Part shown: one piece after another, positions 56,131 through 64,000 of the stretch
Numbering within the stretch: the first letter of the stretch is position 1
How the letters are laid out: every line of letters begins with the position of its first letter
From: Corallium rubrum
Taxonomy: Eukaryota > Cnidaria > Anthozoa > Scleralcyonacea > Coralliidae
Reading direction: 5' to 3'
NCBI GenBank assembly: GCA_964035015.1
Contig: OZ036007.1
Location: forward strand, 3,665,468-3,729,467
DNA length: 64,000 nucleotides
Translations under genes and position numbers: made by a program
Notes under the pieces: model-generated
The model's database searches: none
Told to the model about the DNA's origin: nothing
Seen by the model: the letters and a program-made list of their open reading frames with translations, nothing else

Positions 56131-59100
56131 CATACACATATACATATAATTAGTCCATTATCTATTTTGTAAGCCCATCCTTAATAAGAAGATTGTTATA
56201 ATTAATTCTTTGAACGTTTTCATGGCGATAAAGTAATATAAATAAGTTTTGTGGGAACACCACGTAAAATATTTCTTTGCTAAGCTTTCGGCCTGTTGAC
56301 TCAGGCCGTCATTGCTCTGATGAAGGCCTGAGTCAAAAGGCCGAAAGCTTAGCAAGAAATATTTTACGCGGTGTTTCCACAAAACGTATTTATATTAAGA
56401 TTGTTATAATCCACGAAATCGTCTTTGCGAAGACTAATTAGTTTATTAAGTCTTCGATCTGATCACGAAACACACAAACAACGTTTTGATGTTCTATTTC
56501 AGTTCCTTTCAGCATTATTTATTCACACAGACAAGCAAACGAACGAACGCGTATCGAAGCGAGTTCAACAGTTTTTCAGCCCCGTTTGCCGGAATGAAAA
56601 CGATTACATGGACATTTTCATCCCGGTTAACCGGGCTAGCCCGCTTGCCATGTAATCGAAATGTTGAAACATGCGTTTTATATATAAAGCGGGCTAGCCC
56701 GGTTAAGCGTAGACTACATTGAAAGTAGACTCCAGTTCTACTTGCTGCAACATGCCGATTCAACTTGCAACAAAACCATTGTTGCGTGACAATGTTTAAG
56801 GTGGGTGGTAATACATGCAACAATGTTGCAGCATTTTGTTGCTCGTATTACTTCACTTTAAAATGCTTATGTCACAAAAAATTTTTTTAAACTTTTGAGT
56901 AGAGGACAAAAAGTTAGTTAATAGGTTCTTTAACATTTTTCGGTTTTCTCTTTTCATTCGCGAGATATGCGGCTCTAAACAGCAATTGTCGTGAAAATGT
57001 CGCGTATCAACAAGAGTCTGGGACGAGCGTGGTGTGACGTAGCTTAAGGGACTTATTAATTTTAACAATAGCTTTTTAGTACTCCTTCACATGTGAATTC
57101 GAACCTCCGTCCCTTAAGCTACGTCACACGGCTGTCGCCCCAGACCCTTTTCCGTTTTTTTCTCGGGCGCGACAATTTTTTGCTAAAAGCCAATTTTTCA
57201 AGGTTTAGAGCCGCATATCTCGCGAATGAAAAGAGAAAACCGAAAAATGTTAAAGAACCTATTAACTAACTTTTTGTCCTCTACTCAAAAGTCAAAAAAA
57301 AATTTTTTGTGACCTAAGCACTTTAAATGGTTAGGGCACATGCCTTGCACCTCCGCGACCCGGGGTCGGTTCTTGTTCGGTGTAATGCCACTGTACCTTG
57401 TCATGGTTTTTCTTGTCAACTACAAGTATTTGAGACGGTTGTTGTTCTCCATCTTTACACGTCGTTTTAACAGCACAGTGTCTAGATAACATCTGATGGC
57501 AAGCAGTAACCGTTAGACTGAAATTACGTTTTTATTGATTGGTAACAAAGTGAATATTACGGTAATTAGAGGTAAATTGAATATTACGGTAATTAGAGGT
57601 AAATTGAATATTGCGCTATATTACAATCTGTTTTCACAAGCATTTTCTGTTAGTGTTGGTGTTGGTGGTGATGATGGTGCTAGTGTTGTTCGTGGTGGTG
57701 TTGTTGTTGTTACTGCTGGTGTTTCCACTGGTGTTGTTGTTGTTGCTGCTGCTGTTGTTGCTGCTGGTGCTGGTGTTGCTGGTGGTGGTGGTGTTGCTGG
57801 TGGTGGCGGTGTTGCTGCTGGTGCTGGTGTTGCTGCTGCTGGTGGTGGTGTTGCTGCTGCTGGTGGTGGTGGTGTTGCTGGTGGTGGTGGTGGTGTTGCT
57901 GGTGGTGCTGGTGATGGTGGTGTTGCTGCTGGTGTTGCTGCTGCTGCTGGTGGTGGTGTTGATGCTGCTGGTGGTGGTGTTGATGCTGGTGGTGTTGCTG
58001 GTGGTGGTGGTGGTGGTGTTGCTGCTGGTGTTGCTGCTGGTGGTGGTGGTGTTGCTGCTGCTTGCTGGTGGTGTTGCTGCTGCTGGTGGTGTTGCTGCTG
58101 CTGGTGCTGGTGTTGCTGCTGGTGCTGGTGTTGCTGCTGGTGCTGCTGCTGCTGGTGGTGTTGCTGCTGGTGGTGGTGTTGCTGGTGGTGGTGTTACTGC
58201 TGCTGGTGGTGTTACTGCTGGTGTTGCTGCTGCTGCTGGTGTTACTGCTGGTGGTGTTGCTGCTGCTGGTGGTGTTGCTGCTGCTGCTGGTGGTGGTGTT
58301 GCTGCTGGCGGTGGTGTTGCTGCTGCTGCTGGTGGTGTTGCTGCTGCTGGTGGTGTTGCTGCTGCTGGTGGTGGTGTTGCTGGTGTTGGTGGTGGTGTTG
58401 CTGGTGGTGGTGGTGGTGGTGTTGCTGGTGGTGGTGGTGTTGCTGGTGGTGGTGGTGTTGCTGCTGCTGGTGGTGGTGGTGTTGCTGCTGTGGTGGTGGT
58501 GTTGCTGCTGCTGGTGGTGTTGCTGCTGTGGTGGTGGTGTTGCTGCTGCTGGTGGTGGTGTTGCTGGTGGTGGTGGTGTTGCTGCTGCTGCTGGTGGTGG
58601 TGTTGCTGCTGGTGGTGGTGGTGTTGCTGCTGGTAGTGGTGTTGCTGCTGGTGTCGTTGCTGTTACTAGTGTTGTTGCTGCTGCTAGTGTTGTTGCTGCC
58701 GCGTGTTGTTGCTGTTGCTAGTGTCGTTGCTGCTGCTAGTATTGTTGCTGCTGCTAGTGTTGTTGCTGTTGCTAGTGTTGTTGCTGCTGCTAGTGTTGTT
58801 GTTGCTGCTGCTAGTGTTGTTGCTGCTGCTAGTGTTGTTGCTGCTGCTGCTAGTAGTGGTGTTGCTGCTGCTGGTGGTGGTGTTGCTGCTGCTAGTAGTG
58901 GTGTTGCTGCTGCTGTTGTTGCTGCTGGTGTTGTTGTTGCTGGTGTTGTTGTTGCTGGTGTTGTTACTGCTGGTGTTGTTGCTGCTAGTGTTGTTGCTGC
59001 TGCTGATGTTGTTGCTGCTGCTGATGTTGTTGCTGCTGCTGGTATTGCTGCTGGTGGTGTGGCTGATGTTAGTGTTGCTGCTGTTGCTGTTGTTGCTGTT

Positions 59101-59135
59101 GTTGTTGCTGCTGCTGTTGTTGCTGCTGCTGCTGC

Positions 59136-59175
<40 letters not shown>

Positions 59176-62100
59176 GCTGGTGCTGTTGCTGCCACTGTTG
59201 GTGTCATTGGTGATGCTGCTGTTTAGTTGTGATTAAATTTCTTTTCTTCACCAATAACCTTCAGAATATTACCTTGACGACCTTGTGTGTATCCAATCGA
59301 AAATTAAAATCTCCAAAAATAAAGCAAGGGCTTTGATCATCTTCAAAGCTGGAATGAGGAAAAAACAAGAAAATAAAACATTAAATACAAGTCCATTTAT
59401 TAACATTACTGTAACTCATTCCTGTCTGAAAATTTCCCCAGAAGTCAATAAAATCATCTGGTGTTGGCTAGAATAAAATACTATAGACCAATTCAAACAG
59501 GAATATTGGAACTAACCTTTTTAAAACATACTCAAATGCATTTCTTCTGTTTTCAACATAAATAGAAGGACTCTGGTATAATGAGAATAAGACATGATTT
59601 AAGATACAATGCCACGTTATTTAGATGTAATAAGTATATTTATTTAGTACTACTAACTGAAACAACAACAATAACCAGCAGCGCAACAGCAGCAACTAAA
59701 AAACACCACCACCAACAACAACAGCAACACCACCATCAACAACACCACAACCAACACCATCAACAATACCATCAACAGCGCTACTACTAACAACCCCACC
59801 AACACCATCAACAACACCAGAAACACCACCATCAACACCACCATCAACACCAACACCACAACAACCAACACCATCAACACCATCAACAACAATACCATCA
59901 ACAACACCACCACCATCAACAACACCAAAACCATCAACAACAACAACACCACTACCACCACCACCATCATCAACAACAACACCAGCAACACCACCACCAT
60001 CATCATCAACAACACCACTACCACCACCACCACCACCATCAACAACAATACCATCAACACCACCACAACCAACACCATCAACAATACCATCAACAGCACT
60101 ACTACTAACAACCCCATCAACACCCCCACCAACACCATCAACAATACCACCAACAGCACTACTACTAACAACCCCATCAACACCACCTCCACCATCAACA
60201 ACAACACCAGCAACACCACCACCACCATCAACAACAATACCATCAACAACACCAAAACCAACACCATCAACAACAACAATATCATCAACACTATTGACAA
60301 AAATACCACCCACCACCAACAACAACCACCACCAGCACCACCACCAGCAATATGACCACCAGCAGCACCAACACCACTAGTAGCAACACCAACAACAATA
60401 CCATCAACACCACCAGCAGCAACACCACCAGCAGCAACACCACCAACAACAATACCATCACCACCACCAGCAACACCACCACCACCAGCAACACCACCAC
60501 TAACAACACCACCACCACCACCACCACCACCAAAAGAAAGTGTTCTTGATTGAACTCTTACTGTTTCCATTGCCACTAAATTAGATGGGTCATGAAACAA
60601 GTGAATGTTAACCAAATTGATAATCCTAAAATAAGAAATGAAAGACCAACATTTAAACCACTGCAATCATGACAGCACCACCTTGACAAGAAACTTAATG
60701 TTGAGCCCTGTATTAACATACATAATTATCATAATTATATTTCTAATACTTACGTCCCAGCAATTTTCCACTTGGTTTTCAAGTATCCTTTTCTCGACCA
60801 TTTCATCTGTAGAAAAAAACAAACAATCACACCACATCAATTCAGTGTGACACACCAATTTGTGCAGTGTCAGGCCATTTCAAAATATTCTCTTGGTTAA
60901 GTATAAAAGTCAAATATACAGCAATATATATATTATAGATGTATAATTATGTACCTGTGGGAAAAATCGTTGAGGATATTTTAAGTTTTCAATTGTTTCC
61001 AATGAGTCTAAGTGATGTGTGTAAATCTACAAGTACACAAGAAAAATAATTTTATGTAAAACAAAATCAGTTAATAATTATCAGTTGTTTGCTGTACAAG
61101 CTGTGCTAGTAATACTCAGAAAAACTGTGAGCCCTAAGCGGGACTCGAACCCGCAACCTTCTGAATGCTAGCCAGACGCTCTAACCATTGGGCTACTAGA
61201 ACTCAGATAGCAGAGCAAGGTTATAATTAAGGTACTTATACCTAATAGACTAAACATCAGTTAAACTATCAAATACCATGATTACTAATTGTCCTGCATG
61301 AGCATGCCAATAGATCAGTGGAAAGAGTGTTTGTACATTTATTAATTAAAAAGTGCTTATGTCACAAAAAATTTTTTTTGACTTTTGAGTAGAGGACAAA
61401 AAGTTAGTTAATAGGTTCTTTAACATTTTTCGGTTTTCTCTTTTCATTCGCGAGATATGTGGCTCTAAACCTTGAAAAATTGGCTTTTAGCAAAAAATTG
61501 TCGCGCCCGAGAAAAAAACGGAAAAGGGTCTGGGGTGACAGCTGTGTGACGTAATTTAAGGGACGGAGGTTCGAATTCACATGTGAAGGAGTACTAAAAA
61601 GCTATTGAGAAGACAGCAAAATGCCGGATAGATGTGTCGTTTTTGGTTGCTTAAACCAAGCAAACGCAGAGAGGGATTGAAATTAATAAGTCCCTTAAGT
61701 TACGTCACACCACACTCGTCCCAGACTCTTGTTGATATGCAACATTTTCACGAAAATTGCTGTTTAGAGCCGCATATCTCGTGAATGAAAAGAGAAAACC
61801 AAAAAATGTTAAAGAACCTATTAACTAACTTTTTGTCCTCTACTCAAAAGTTAAAAAAAATTTTTTGTGACATAAGCACTTTAAGAGCTATGGGTTCCAT
61901 GCATTCCTGGTTGGGACAGTGAAATTTTCACATATTATTGATAAAAAATATACAATTCCTATAAATTACAATCTAGACTACTATAGTCAATTGAGATCAA
62001 CTGACTTCAAAGACCTGTTTTCACCAATTTCTACAAACTATATAAAACATAAAATAAATAAACTGGACTTCAAATAGTTACTGTACATACCTGTCTCCCT

Positions 62101-63405
62101 TTCCAGATTTTCTCAAATCTGCAATCTGTCACATACAAAATATATTAATATCAGTGTTAAACTGACAAAAAAACAAGCCAAACTGAAACATTCTCACTTT
62201 TCAAAAATTGATCAACCCTTTTAATATATTAGGGGCCATTTACATGAATCCGGATTGGGTTTCAATCCAGATTGAAATGCAAAGTCAATCCATGTTTACA
62301 TGGGAATTGGGTTTCTGGATTGAAATCCACCTGAAATCTGAAATCCGTAAATATTTGAAAACACGCATGCATGATTTGTTCTAGTCCTCTCTGTCATGTT
62401 TTTCATTCCAGAATGAAACTCGACCACCTTTACATGATTCCAAAATGAAATTTCAATCTGGAATGGGAACCAGATTGAACTCAATCTGAAATGAGCTAAT
62501 CTCAATCCGGATTCATGTAAACAGATAAAGTGGTTTGATCTGAAGTGGGATGAGTTCAATCGGGATTGAAACTCAATGTGGACTCATGTAAATGGCCCCA
62601 GAAGATGTAATAAGATTGGCTACCGTGTATGCTCCATTTAACAAATAGATTCCATTTTGCCATTGTCTGTTCAGTTATAGATGCACAGATGACGTCACAA
62701 CGTGGTAAGAACAAAAAAGTGGCCCATGAGACGCAGTCGAGTGGGTCACTGATGTTCTTACCACGTTGTGATGTCTTCTGTGCATCTATAACTGAACAGA
62801 TGACAAAAAAATGGAATCTATTTGTTTTATACAATATAAAAATTACACAATACTTCTTGCTGGATTTTGAGGCATGAAGAAAGAAAAAAGCAAGTTATAG
62901 CTGACGTGATCTGACGTGATCCATGTGTCTGTCCTCTAATAGATCATGGGCAACAACCAATGAAAACACGCATAGCAACCAGGGTATTGTATAAATATTG
63001 TTTTCCATTGTTTTGTGTCTGATTCATGGTTTGATGTGGTTTTATGAATGCACTTGGGAAGTTGGAGATGCACCAAAAAATCTAGAGTTGTTCAACTTGT
63101 TCTCAGCTGTGCCTTGAAGAACACTTATGCTTTTTTCATGCTCTTCGAGTTAGCTCGATGGAGCACACCGAACCATGAACCACTTCTTAAATACGCCATT
63201 TGGCTACTGGAGCACAAATTTCTTTTAAGAAATTTATTCTGGCTAACGCCAAAATGATTTATTCACCACAGGGGAAGGCCTGGCCCCACCAAAAGTGGGT
63301 TAATTTAAACAAAATATTTATAAATATAGTTCTACAATTACCAGCATAATTCCACATAGCAATGTTCTTCAGAGAATCATGAATCAGAAACAAAGCACCT
63401 AAGGC
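51967..63405 (-). CDS. INPP5A: Inositol polyphosphate 5-phosphatase, type I (INPP5A), 13 exons, N terminus outside the window
   Basis: Hydrolyses the 5-phosphate of Ins(1,4,5)P3 and Ins(1,3,4,5)P4, ending calcium signalling; the vertebrate enzyme is membrane-associated. The 13 minus-strand exons are 63405-63342, 62125-62091, 61026-60955, 60806-60754, 60625-60562, 59572-59517, 59348-59273, 57492-57397, 54832-54684, 53111-53058, 52973-52916, 52795-52736 and 52024-51967. All introns are GT-AG and all phases agree, giving 298 codons. Diagnostic stretches in order are [29 protein letters not shown], the catalytic [26 protein letters not shown] and CMGDHKP, all expected in this family. About 105 N-terminal residues (as judged from the human protein) should lie beyond 64000. 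The C terminus after [10 protein letters not shown] is not settled, and no CAAX end was found. The identification rests on remembered family motifs, not on a search. Confidence 0.93.
52070..52660. repeat. (CAAA)n microsatellite in an INPP5A intron
   Basis: About 590 bp of CAAA units with interruptions of CAAT/CAAC units at about 52279-52322 and 52440-52468. It lies between two coding exons; the long K/Q/T/N and CLFV frames it creates are artefacts. Confidence 0.97.
52736..52795 (-). CDS. INPP5A: INPP5A exon with CMGDHK
   Basis: 60 bp, acceptor TTTGTTTAG, donor GTATTACA. Phase 0 to 0. CMGDHK holds the catalytic His. Confidence 0.93.
52916..52973 (-). CDS. INPP5A: INPP5A exon with CPSWCDRVL
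   Basis: 58 bp, acceptor TTTGTGTTTATAG, donor GTATGTTC. Phase 2 to 0. P-(S/A)-W-C-D-R is the second diagnostic 5-phosphatase motif. Confidence 0.95.
53058..53111 (-). CDS. INPP5A: INPP5A exon: [17 protein letters not shown]
   Basis: 54 bp, acceptor CTCATTTTTCTAG, donor GTATGAAA. Phase 2 to 2. S-Y-P-(F/Y) is created at the junction. Confidence 0.88.
53166..53755. mobile_element. Foldback transposon, family A, with a nested MITE
   Basis: Begins TTAAAGTGCCCAGGAAACG then AAGTTTGTCTTAT to GATATGCA (about 53290). The other part resumes at about 53550 (GTGCATGATGAGTTATC) and ends with AATTTGCATATCA. The sequence between holds the MITE at 53441-53544. Confidence 0.6.
53441..53544. mobile_element. 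Small palindromic MITE
   Basis: Arms TATCATACACTCGGAAGAGTGTTTCATCAGG and the near-complement ending GTGTATGATA; short loop. In an INPP5A intron. Confidence 0.7.
53756..54247. other. Intron sequence, nothing recognised
   Basis: Part of an INPP5A intron. No exon-like or repeat structure was identified apart from the 8-bp direct repeat that starts at 54240. Confidence 0.4.
54248..54453. mobile_element. hAT-type MITE with perfect 8-bp target duplication
   Basis: Ends CTAGCCTGGTACCCTGGCCC and its reverse complement. TTCCTCAG flanks it at 54240-54247 and 54454-54461. 206 bp, no ORF; a recent insertion judging from the intact duplication. Confidence 0.85.
54487..54612. mobile_element. Foldback family A, single arm
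   Basis: Right-arm sequence only (GATTATGCACGTGTGACGTCAAG to AAAAGATGTTGCTC). May pair with the copy beginning at 53166. Confidence 0.65.
54684..54832 (-). CDS. INPP5A: INPP5A exon with LLKFDKEL
   Basis: 149 bp, acceptor TTTAATTCAAAG, donor GTATAATA. Phase 0 to 2. [18 protein letters not shown] matches the conserved NG..LL.FDKEL segment. Confidence 0.92.
54909..55500 (-). mobile_element. 5'-truncated CR1/L2-like retrotransposon in an INPP5A intron
   Basis: Minus strand. An ORF2 C-terminal fragment is followed by a 3' UTR with AATAAA and a (TATG)n tail (plus strand 54911-54925). The tail type matches copy 3. It lies in the same direction as INPP5A, 77 bases beyond an exon. Confidence 0.82.
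55088..55495 (-). pseudogene. ORF2 C-terminal fragment
   Basis: [23 protein letters not shown] and [15 protein letters not shown] align with the last ~130 residues of the ORF2 ending at 20536. One residue of SYSGA-x-x-WN is missing, and the catalytic domains are absent. Confidence 0.85.
55501..55739. other. GC-rich intron segment
   Basis: Rich in GGCCCC/GGGGCC blocks and a poly-C run near 55710. It contrasts with the AT-rich surroundings. No coding assigned. Confidence 0.4.
55899..56150. repeat. (TA)n microsatellite
   Basis: About 250 bp of TA repeats with CATA interruptions, in an INPP5A intron. Confidence 0.97.
56203..56396 (+). mobile_element. Foldback element with hammerhead-like core; 14-bp target duplication
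   Basis: AAGATTGTTATAAT occurs at 56189-56202 and 56397-56410, so the 194 bp between them were inserted. Arms run from about 56235 to 56398. The right half has CTGATGA (56317-56323), a GGCC/GGCC stem and GAAA (56343-56346). GCTAAGC (56279-56285) pairs with GCTTAGC after GAAA, leaving UU at 56286-56287 as the predicted cleavage position. One unpaired A precedes stem II, as in the element at 5599-5852. Confidence 0.65.
56858..57327. mobile_element. MITE family B (AAGTGCTTATGTCAC ends, TTAA target)
   Basis: Long inverted arms (GAGTAGAGGACAAAAAGTTAG, GGTTCTTTAACATTTTTCGG, CGCGAGATATG...) with TTAA at both borders. A second copy lies at 61350-61880. No ORF. Confidence 0.85.
57328..57380 (+). repeat. 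Possible tRNA-derived (SINE-like) fragment
   Basis: TGGTTAGGGCACATGCC, then CGCGACCCGGGGTCGGTTC, resembles the D-arm and T-arm sides of a tRNA-type SINE. The B box is imperfect and the A-box side is cut off by the adjoining MITE. Confidence 0.3.
57397..57492 (-). CDS. INPP5A: INPP5A exon: 32 codons after the catalytic motif
   Basis: 96 bp, acceptor TTGCCATCAG, donor GTACAGTG; phase 0 to 0. An AG 34 bases upstream (TTTCAG) would break the frame, so the inner acceptor was chosen. Sequence is poorly conserved, but the length (32 against 31 residues in human) fits. Confidence 0.7.
57640..59222 (+). repeat. GGT/GTT/GCT triplet-rich array in an INPP5A intron
   Basis: About 1.58 kb of mixed GGT, GTT and GCT triplets on the plus strand. 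The first half is GGT-rich (potential G-quadruplex), the last 150 bp mainly GTT. It lies in the intron between exons 59273 and 57492. Several frames are open for hundreds of codons only because the triplets lack stops. Confidence 0.95.
59273..59348 (-). CDS. INPP5A: INPP5A catalytic exon with GDFNFR
   Basis: 76 bp, acceptor TCCTCATTCCAG, donor GTAATATT. Phase 2 to 0. Encodes [12 protein letters not shown], the GDxNxR motif shared by inositol 5-phosphatases and APE-type nucleases. Confidence 0.95.
59517..59572 (-). CDS. INPP5A: INPP5A exon: [18 protein letters not shown]
   Basis: 56 bp, acceptor TCTCATTATACCAG, donor GTTAGTTCC. Phase 0 to 2. Confidence 0.9.
59660..60537 (+). repeat. AAC/ACC/ATC triplet-rich array in the neighbouring INPP5A intron
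   Basis: About 0.88 kb of ACC, ATC and AAC triplets, close to the reverse complement of the array at 57640-59222. It lies between exons 60562 and 59572. Internal duplications are visible (for example the block near 59745-59800 recurs near 60065-60180). Confidence 0.95.
60562..60625 (-). CDS. INPP5A: INPP5A exon: [21 protein letters not shown]
   Basis: 64 bp, acceptor TTTCTTATTTTAG, donor GTAAGAG. Phase 2 to 0. N-I-H-L-F-H-D lies in the 5-phosphatase active-site region. Confidence 0.95.
60754..60806 (-). CDS. INPP5A: INPP5A exon: [17 protein letters not shown]
   Basis: 53 bp, acceptor TTTTTTTCTACAG, donor GTAAGTAT. Phase 0 to 2. K-W-S-R-K-G is a strong family signature. Confidence 0.92.
60955..61026 (-). 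CDS. INPP5A: INPP5A exon: [24 protein letters not shown]
   Basis: 72 bp, acceptor TGTACTTGTAG, donor GTACATAA; phase 0 to 0. The only open frame in the exon. Confidence 0.85.
61131..61202 (-). tRNA. tRNA-Ala(AGC)-like gene
   Basis: Cloverleaf on the minus strand: the acceptor stem pairs 7/7 with several G-U pairs. The A box is TAGCCCAATGG and the B box GGTTCGAGTCC. The anticodon loop is CTAGCAT with anticodon AGC, and the T stem is GCGGG/CCCGC. The discriminator side is T. The alanine identity pair G3-U70 is replaced by U3-G70, so charging with alanine is doubtful; it may be a tRNA-derived copy. It sits in an INPP5A intron on the same strand, with no intron of its own. Confidence 0.65.
61350..61880. 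mobile_element. MITE family B, second copy
   Basis: Same termini and arms as 56858-57327, with TTAA at 61346-61349 and 61881-61884. The centre has an extra piece of about 60 bp (61610-61680). Confidence 0.85.
62091..62125 (-). CDS. INPP5A: INPP5A exon: (D)[11 protein letters not shown]
   Basis: 35 bp, acceptor TTGTATGTGACAG, donor GTATGTAC. Phase 1 to 0. Short, but the phase fits both neighbours and the position matches the basic K/R-rich link in the human protein. Confidence 0.78.
62232..62599. mobile_element. MITE with GGGGCCATTTACATGA ends
   Basis: Terminal GGGGCCATTTACATGAATCC and its inverted counterpart; the interior is built of repeated TCAATCTGGAATGAAA-like modules in both directions. 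In an INPP5A intron. Confidence 0.8.
62637..62828. mobile_element. Palindromic MITE of about 190 bp
   Basis: Arms AACAAATAGATTCCATTTT, then CAGTTATAGATGCACAGATGACGTC...GTGGTAAGAAC, with the complement on the right. A short loop is near 62715-62745. Confidence 0.8.
62829..63341. other. INPP5A intron, nothing recognised
   Basis: No exon with matching phase, repeat or RNA identified. Confidence 0.4.
63342..63405 (-). CDS. INPP5A: INPP5A exon: [21 protein letters not shown]
   Basis: Acceptor TATTTTACAG; donor GTAATTG. Phase 0 start, phase 1 end. Corresponds to the family segment around H-(D/E)-S-L-K-N-I in the N-terminal half of the domain. Confidence 0.88.
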
Positions 63406-63459
63406 CTGTAAAATATAAAAAATACTGTATATTGTAATTTTCATCATAAACCTTTTTAC

Positions 63460-63687
63460 TTATAAATCCAAAGTCGAAAACATTTTGCAAAGGGGTATGG
63501 TGGCTTCCTGGAGCACCTTCAATATGCCTTCGACTTGGCCATTCCTACCATTAATTCCTACTAATTCATTGAAAATATCGGACAAACTTTGATTTCCAAC
63601 CTTTGCCATACGTGCATACCAAGGTTTAAGGACTTTTACCAATGTACCACCATTAGAATACATGTACGCACAAAAACCATGATGGGA
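63460..63687 (-). CDS. Unassigned ORF upstream of the first visible INPP5A exon
   Basis: A frame of about 75 codons (ATG at 63663) reads NGGTLVKVLKPWYARM and NGRNGQVEGILKVLQ and ends at TAA. The composition looks protein-like rather than random. It does not resemble the INPP5A N terminus (no ALHCQE motif), and its end does not splice in phase to the exon at 63405. It could be a transposon-derived fragment. No function assigned. Confidence 0.2.
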   Translation of the reverse strand, partial: SHHGFCAYMYSNGGTLVKVLKPWYARMAKVGNQSLSDIFNELVGINGRNGQVEGILKVLQEATIPLCKMFSTLDL

Positions 63688-64000
63688 TCAAATTATATGG
63701 ATTTAAGTTCGACTACTTCAATATACTGTAAAGAACTTTATTCATGTCAAAGATTCGCGAACACGCTGCTAGATCAAAGCCGATTCAAAGGGATTTAAAG
63801 CGAAAGCGCTTTTTAAAAAATCATAAGACGACAGATTGGCAATGCATTACCTATATAAACGTGGATGGATGCTCATTAGTCCCAAGTCTGATTTTTTTTT
63901 TGCACATCGGTTTGAAAAGTGATATGCAATTTTCACTATTTAGGCCAAAACGATGTGCAAATTGCACATTGCACACCGTTAATTCGAACTCTGACTGTAT
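63688..64000. other. Probable INPP5A intron sequence to the window edge
   Basis: Ends in a segment with repeated TGCACAT/ATGTGCA pieces (63900-63985). The expected N-terminal exons were not found here. Confidence 0.4.

Larger units (their letters stand above)
55740..56658. repeat. Region bounded by CGATTACATGG inverted ends
   Basis: CGATTACATGG with GCGGGCTAGC-type neighbours occurs at 55740 and 55790 and, inverted (CCATGTAATCG), at 56648. This suggests a TIR element that carries the TA microsatellite and the insert at 56203-56396. Ends are short and not uniquely defined. Confidence 0.45.

Noticed and set aside
55894-56145. Ile/Tyr-rich minus-strand frames
   Set aside because: TA/CATA microsatellite.
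57493-57527. Upstream acceptor TTTCAG for the 57397-57492 exon
   Set aside because: With the preceding exon ending in phase 0 it leads to an in-frame TAG; the inner acceptor gives the expected length and frame.
57535-59236. Open frames of 180-560 codons (poly Val/Ala/Gly, Leu/Val, Cys/Trp, Thr/Ala) in the triplet array
   Set aside because: They arise from GGT/GTT/GCT triplets without stops, and the array lies inside an INPP5A intron.
59653-60666. Open frames in the second triplet array
   Set aside because: Same reason. Only the end near 60562-60625 is coding, as the INPP5A exon with NIHLFHD.
62296-62877. Open frames of 80-90 codons over the two MITEs near 62.2-62.9 kb
   Set aside because: They lie on the inverted repeats of non-coding MITEs and read similarly on both strands because of the palindrome.

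Overview
This is nuclear DNA of an animal, most likely an anthozoan cnidarian (stony coral or relative). The reasons are intron-rich genes with standard GT-AG introns, very abundant short inverted-repeat transposons (MITEs), CR1/L2-like non-LTR retrotransposons, and coding that is closest to metazoan INPP5A. The species assignment is an inference from repeat style and was not tested.

Layout. (1) 1-4316, minus strand: the first two coding exons of an unidentified acidic, then Ser/Pro/Lys-rich protein. The exon junction is phase-consistent, and the 3.5-kb intron holds four MITEs. (2) 4317-6589: upstream sequence with a TIR element that carries a nested 254-bp foldback element with a hammerhead-ribozyme-like core and a 12-bp target duplication. 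(3) 6590-20993: a minisatellite of a 10-bp unit (TTTGTTGYGA) broken by three separate non-LTR retrotransposons. One is a truncated minus-strand copy (6627-7448). Two are long plus-strand copies (10107-14412 and 16854-20729) with endonuclease-reverse transcriptase ORFs. (4) 20994-21193: a 200-N assembly gap. (5) 21194-47617: about 150 tandem copies of an AT-rich ~172-bp satellite, organised in places into ~860-bp five-monomer higher-order repeats. It ends in inverted and then decayed monomers (to about 48000). (6) 48000-51900: more MITEs and a retrotransposon 3' fragment. (7) 51967-63405, minus strand: 13 coding exons of an inositol polyphosphate 5-phosphatase, type I (INPP5A), reconstructed by splice sites, phase and conserved motifs. 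Its N-terminal exons lie beyond 64000. Its introns hold a CAAA microsatellite, a TA microsatellite, two kilobase-scale G/T- and A/C-rich triplet arrays of opposite strand composition, many MITEs, and a tRNA-Ala-like gene.

The two host genes share a strand and are separated by about 47 kb, mostly satellite and transposons. The most unusual points are: all three satellite-borne retrotransposons sit in the 10-bp array and none in the much longer 172-bp array; both long elements have ORF1 and ORF2 in one frame separated by a single stop; two foldback elements share a hammerhead-like core and have 12-14-bp target duplications; the 172-bp monomer keeps its hairpins despite sequence change; and complementary intronic arrays flank a phase-0 two-exon cassette that carries the catalytic motif of INPP5A.
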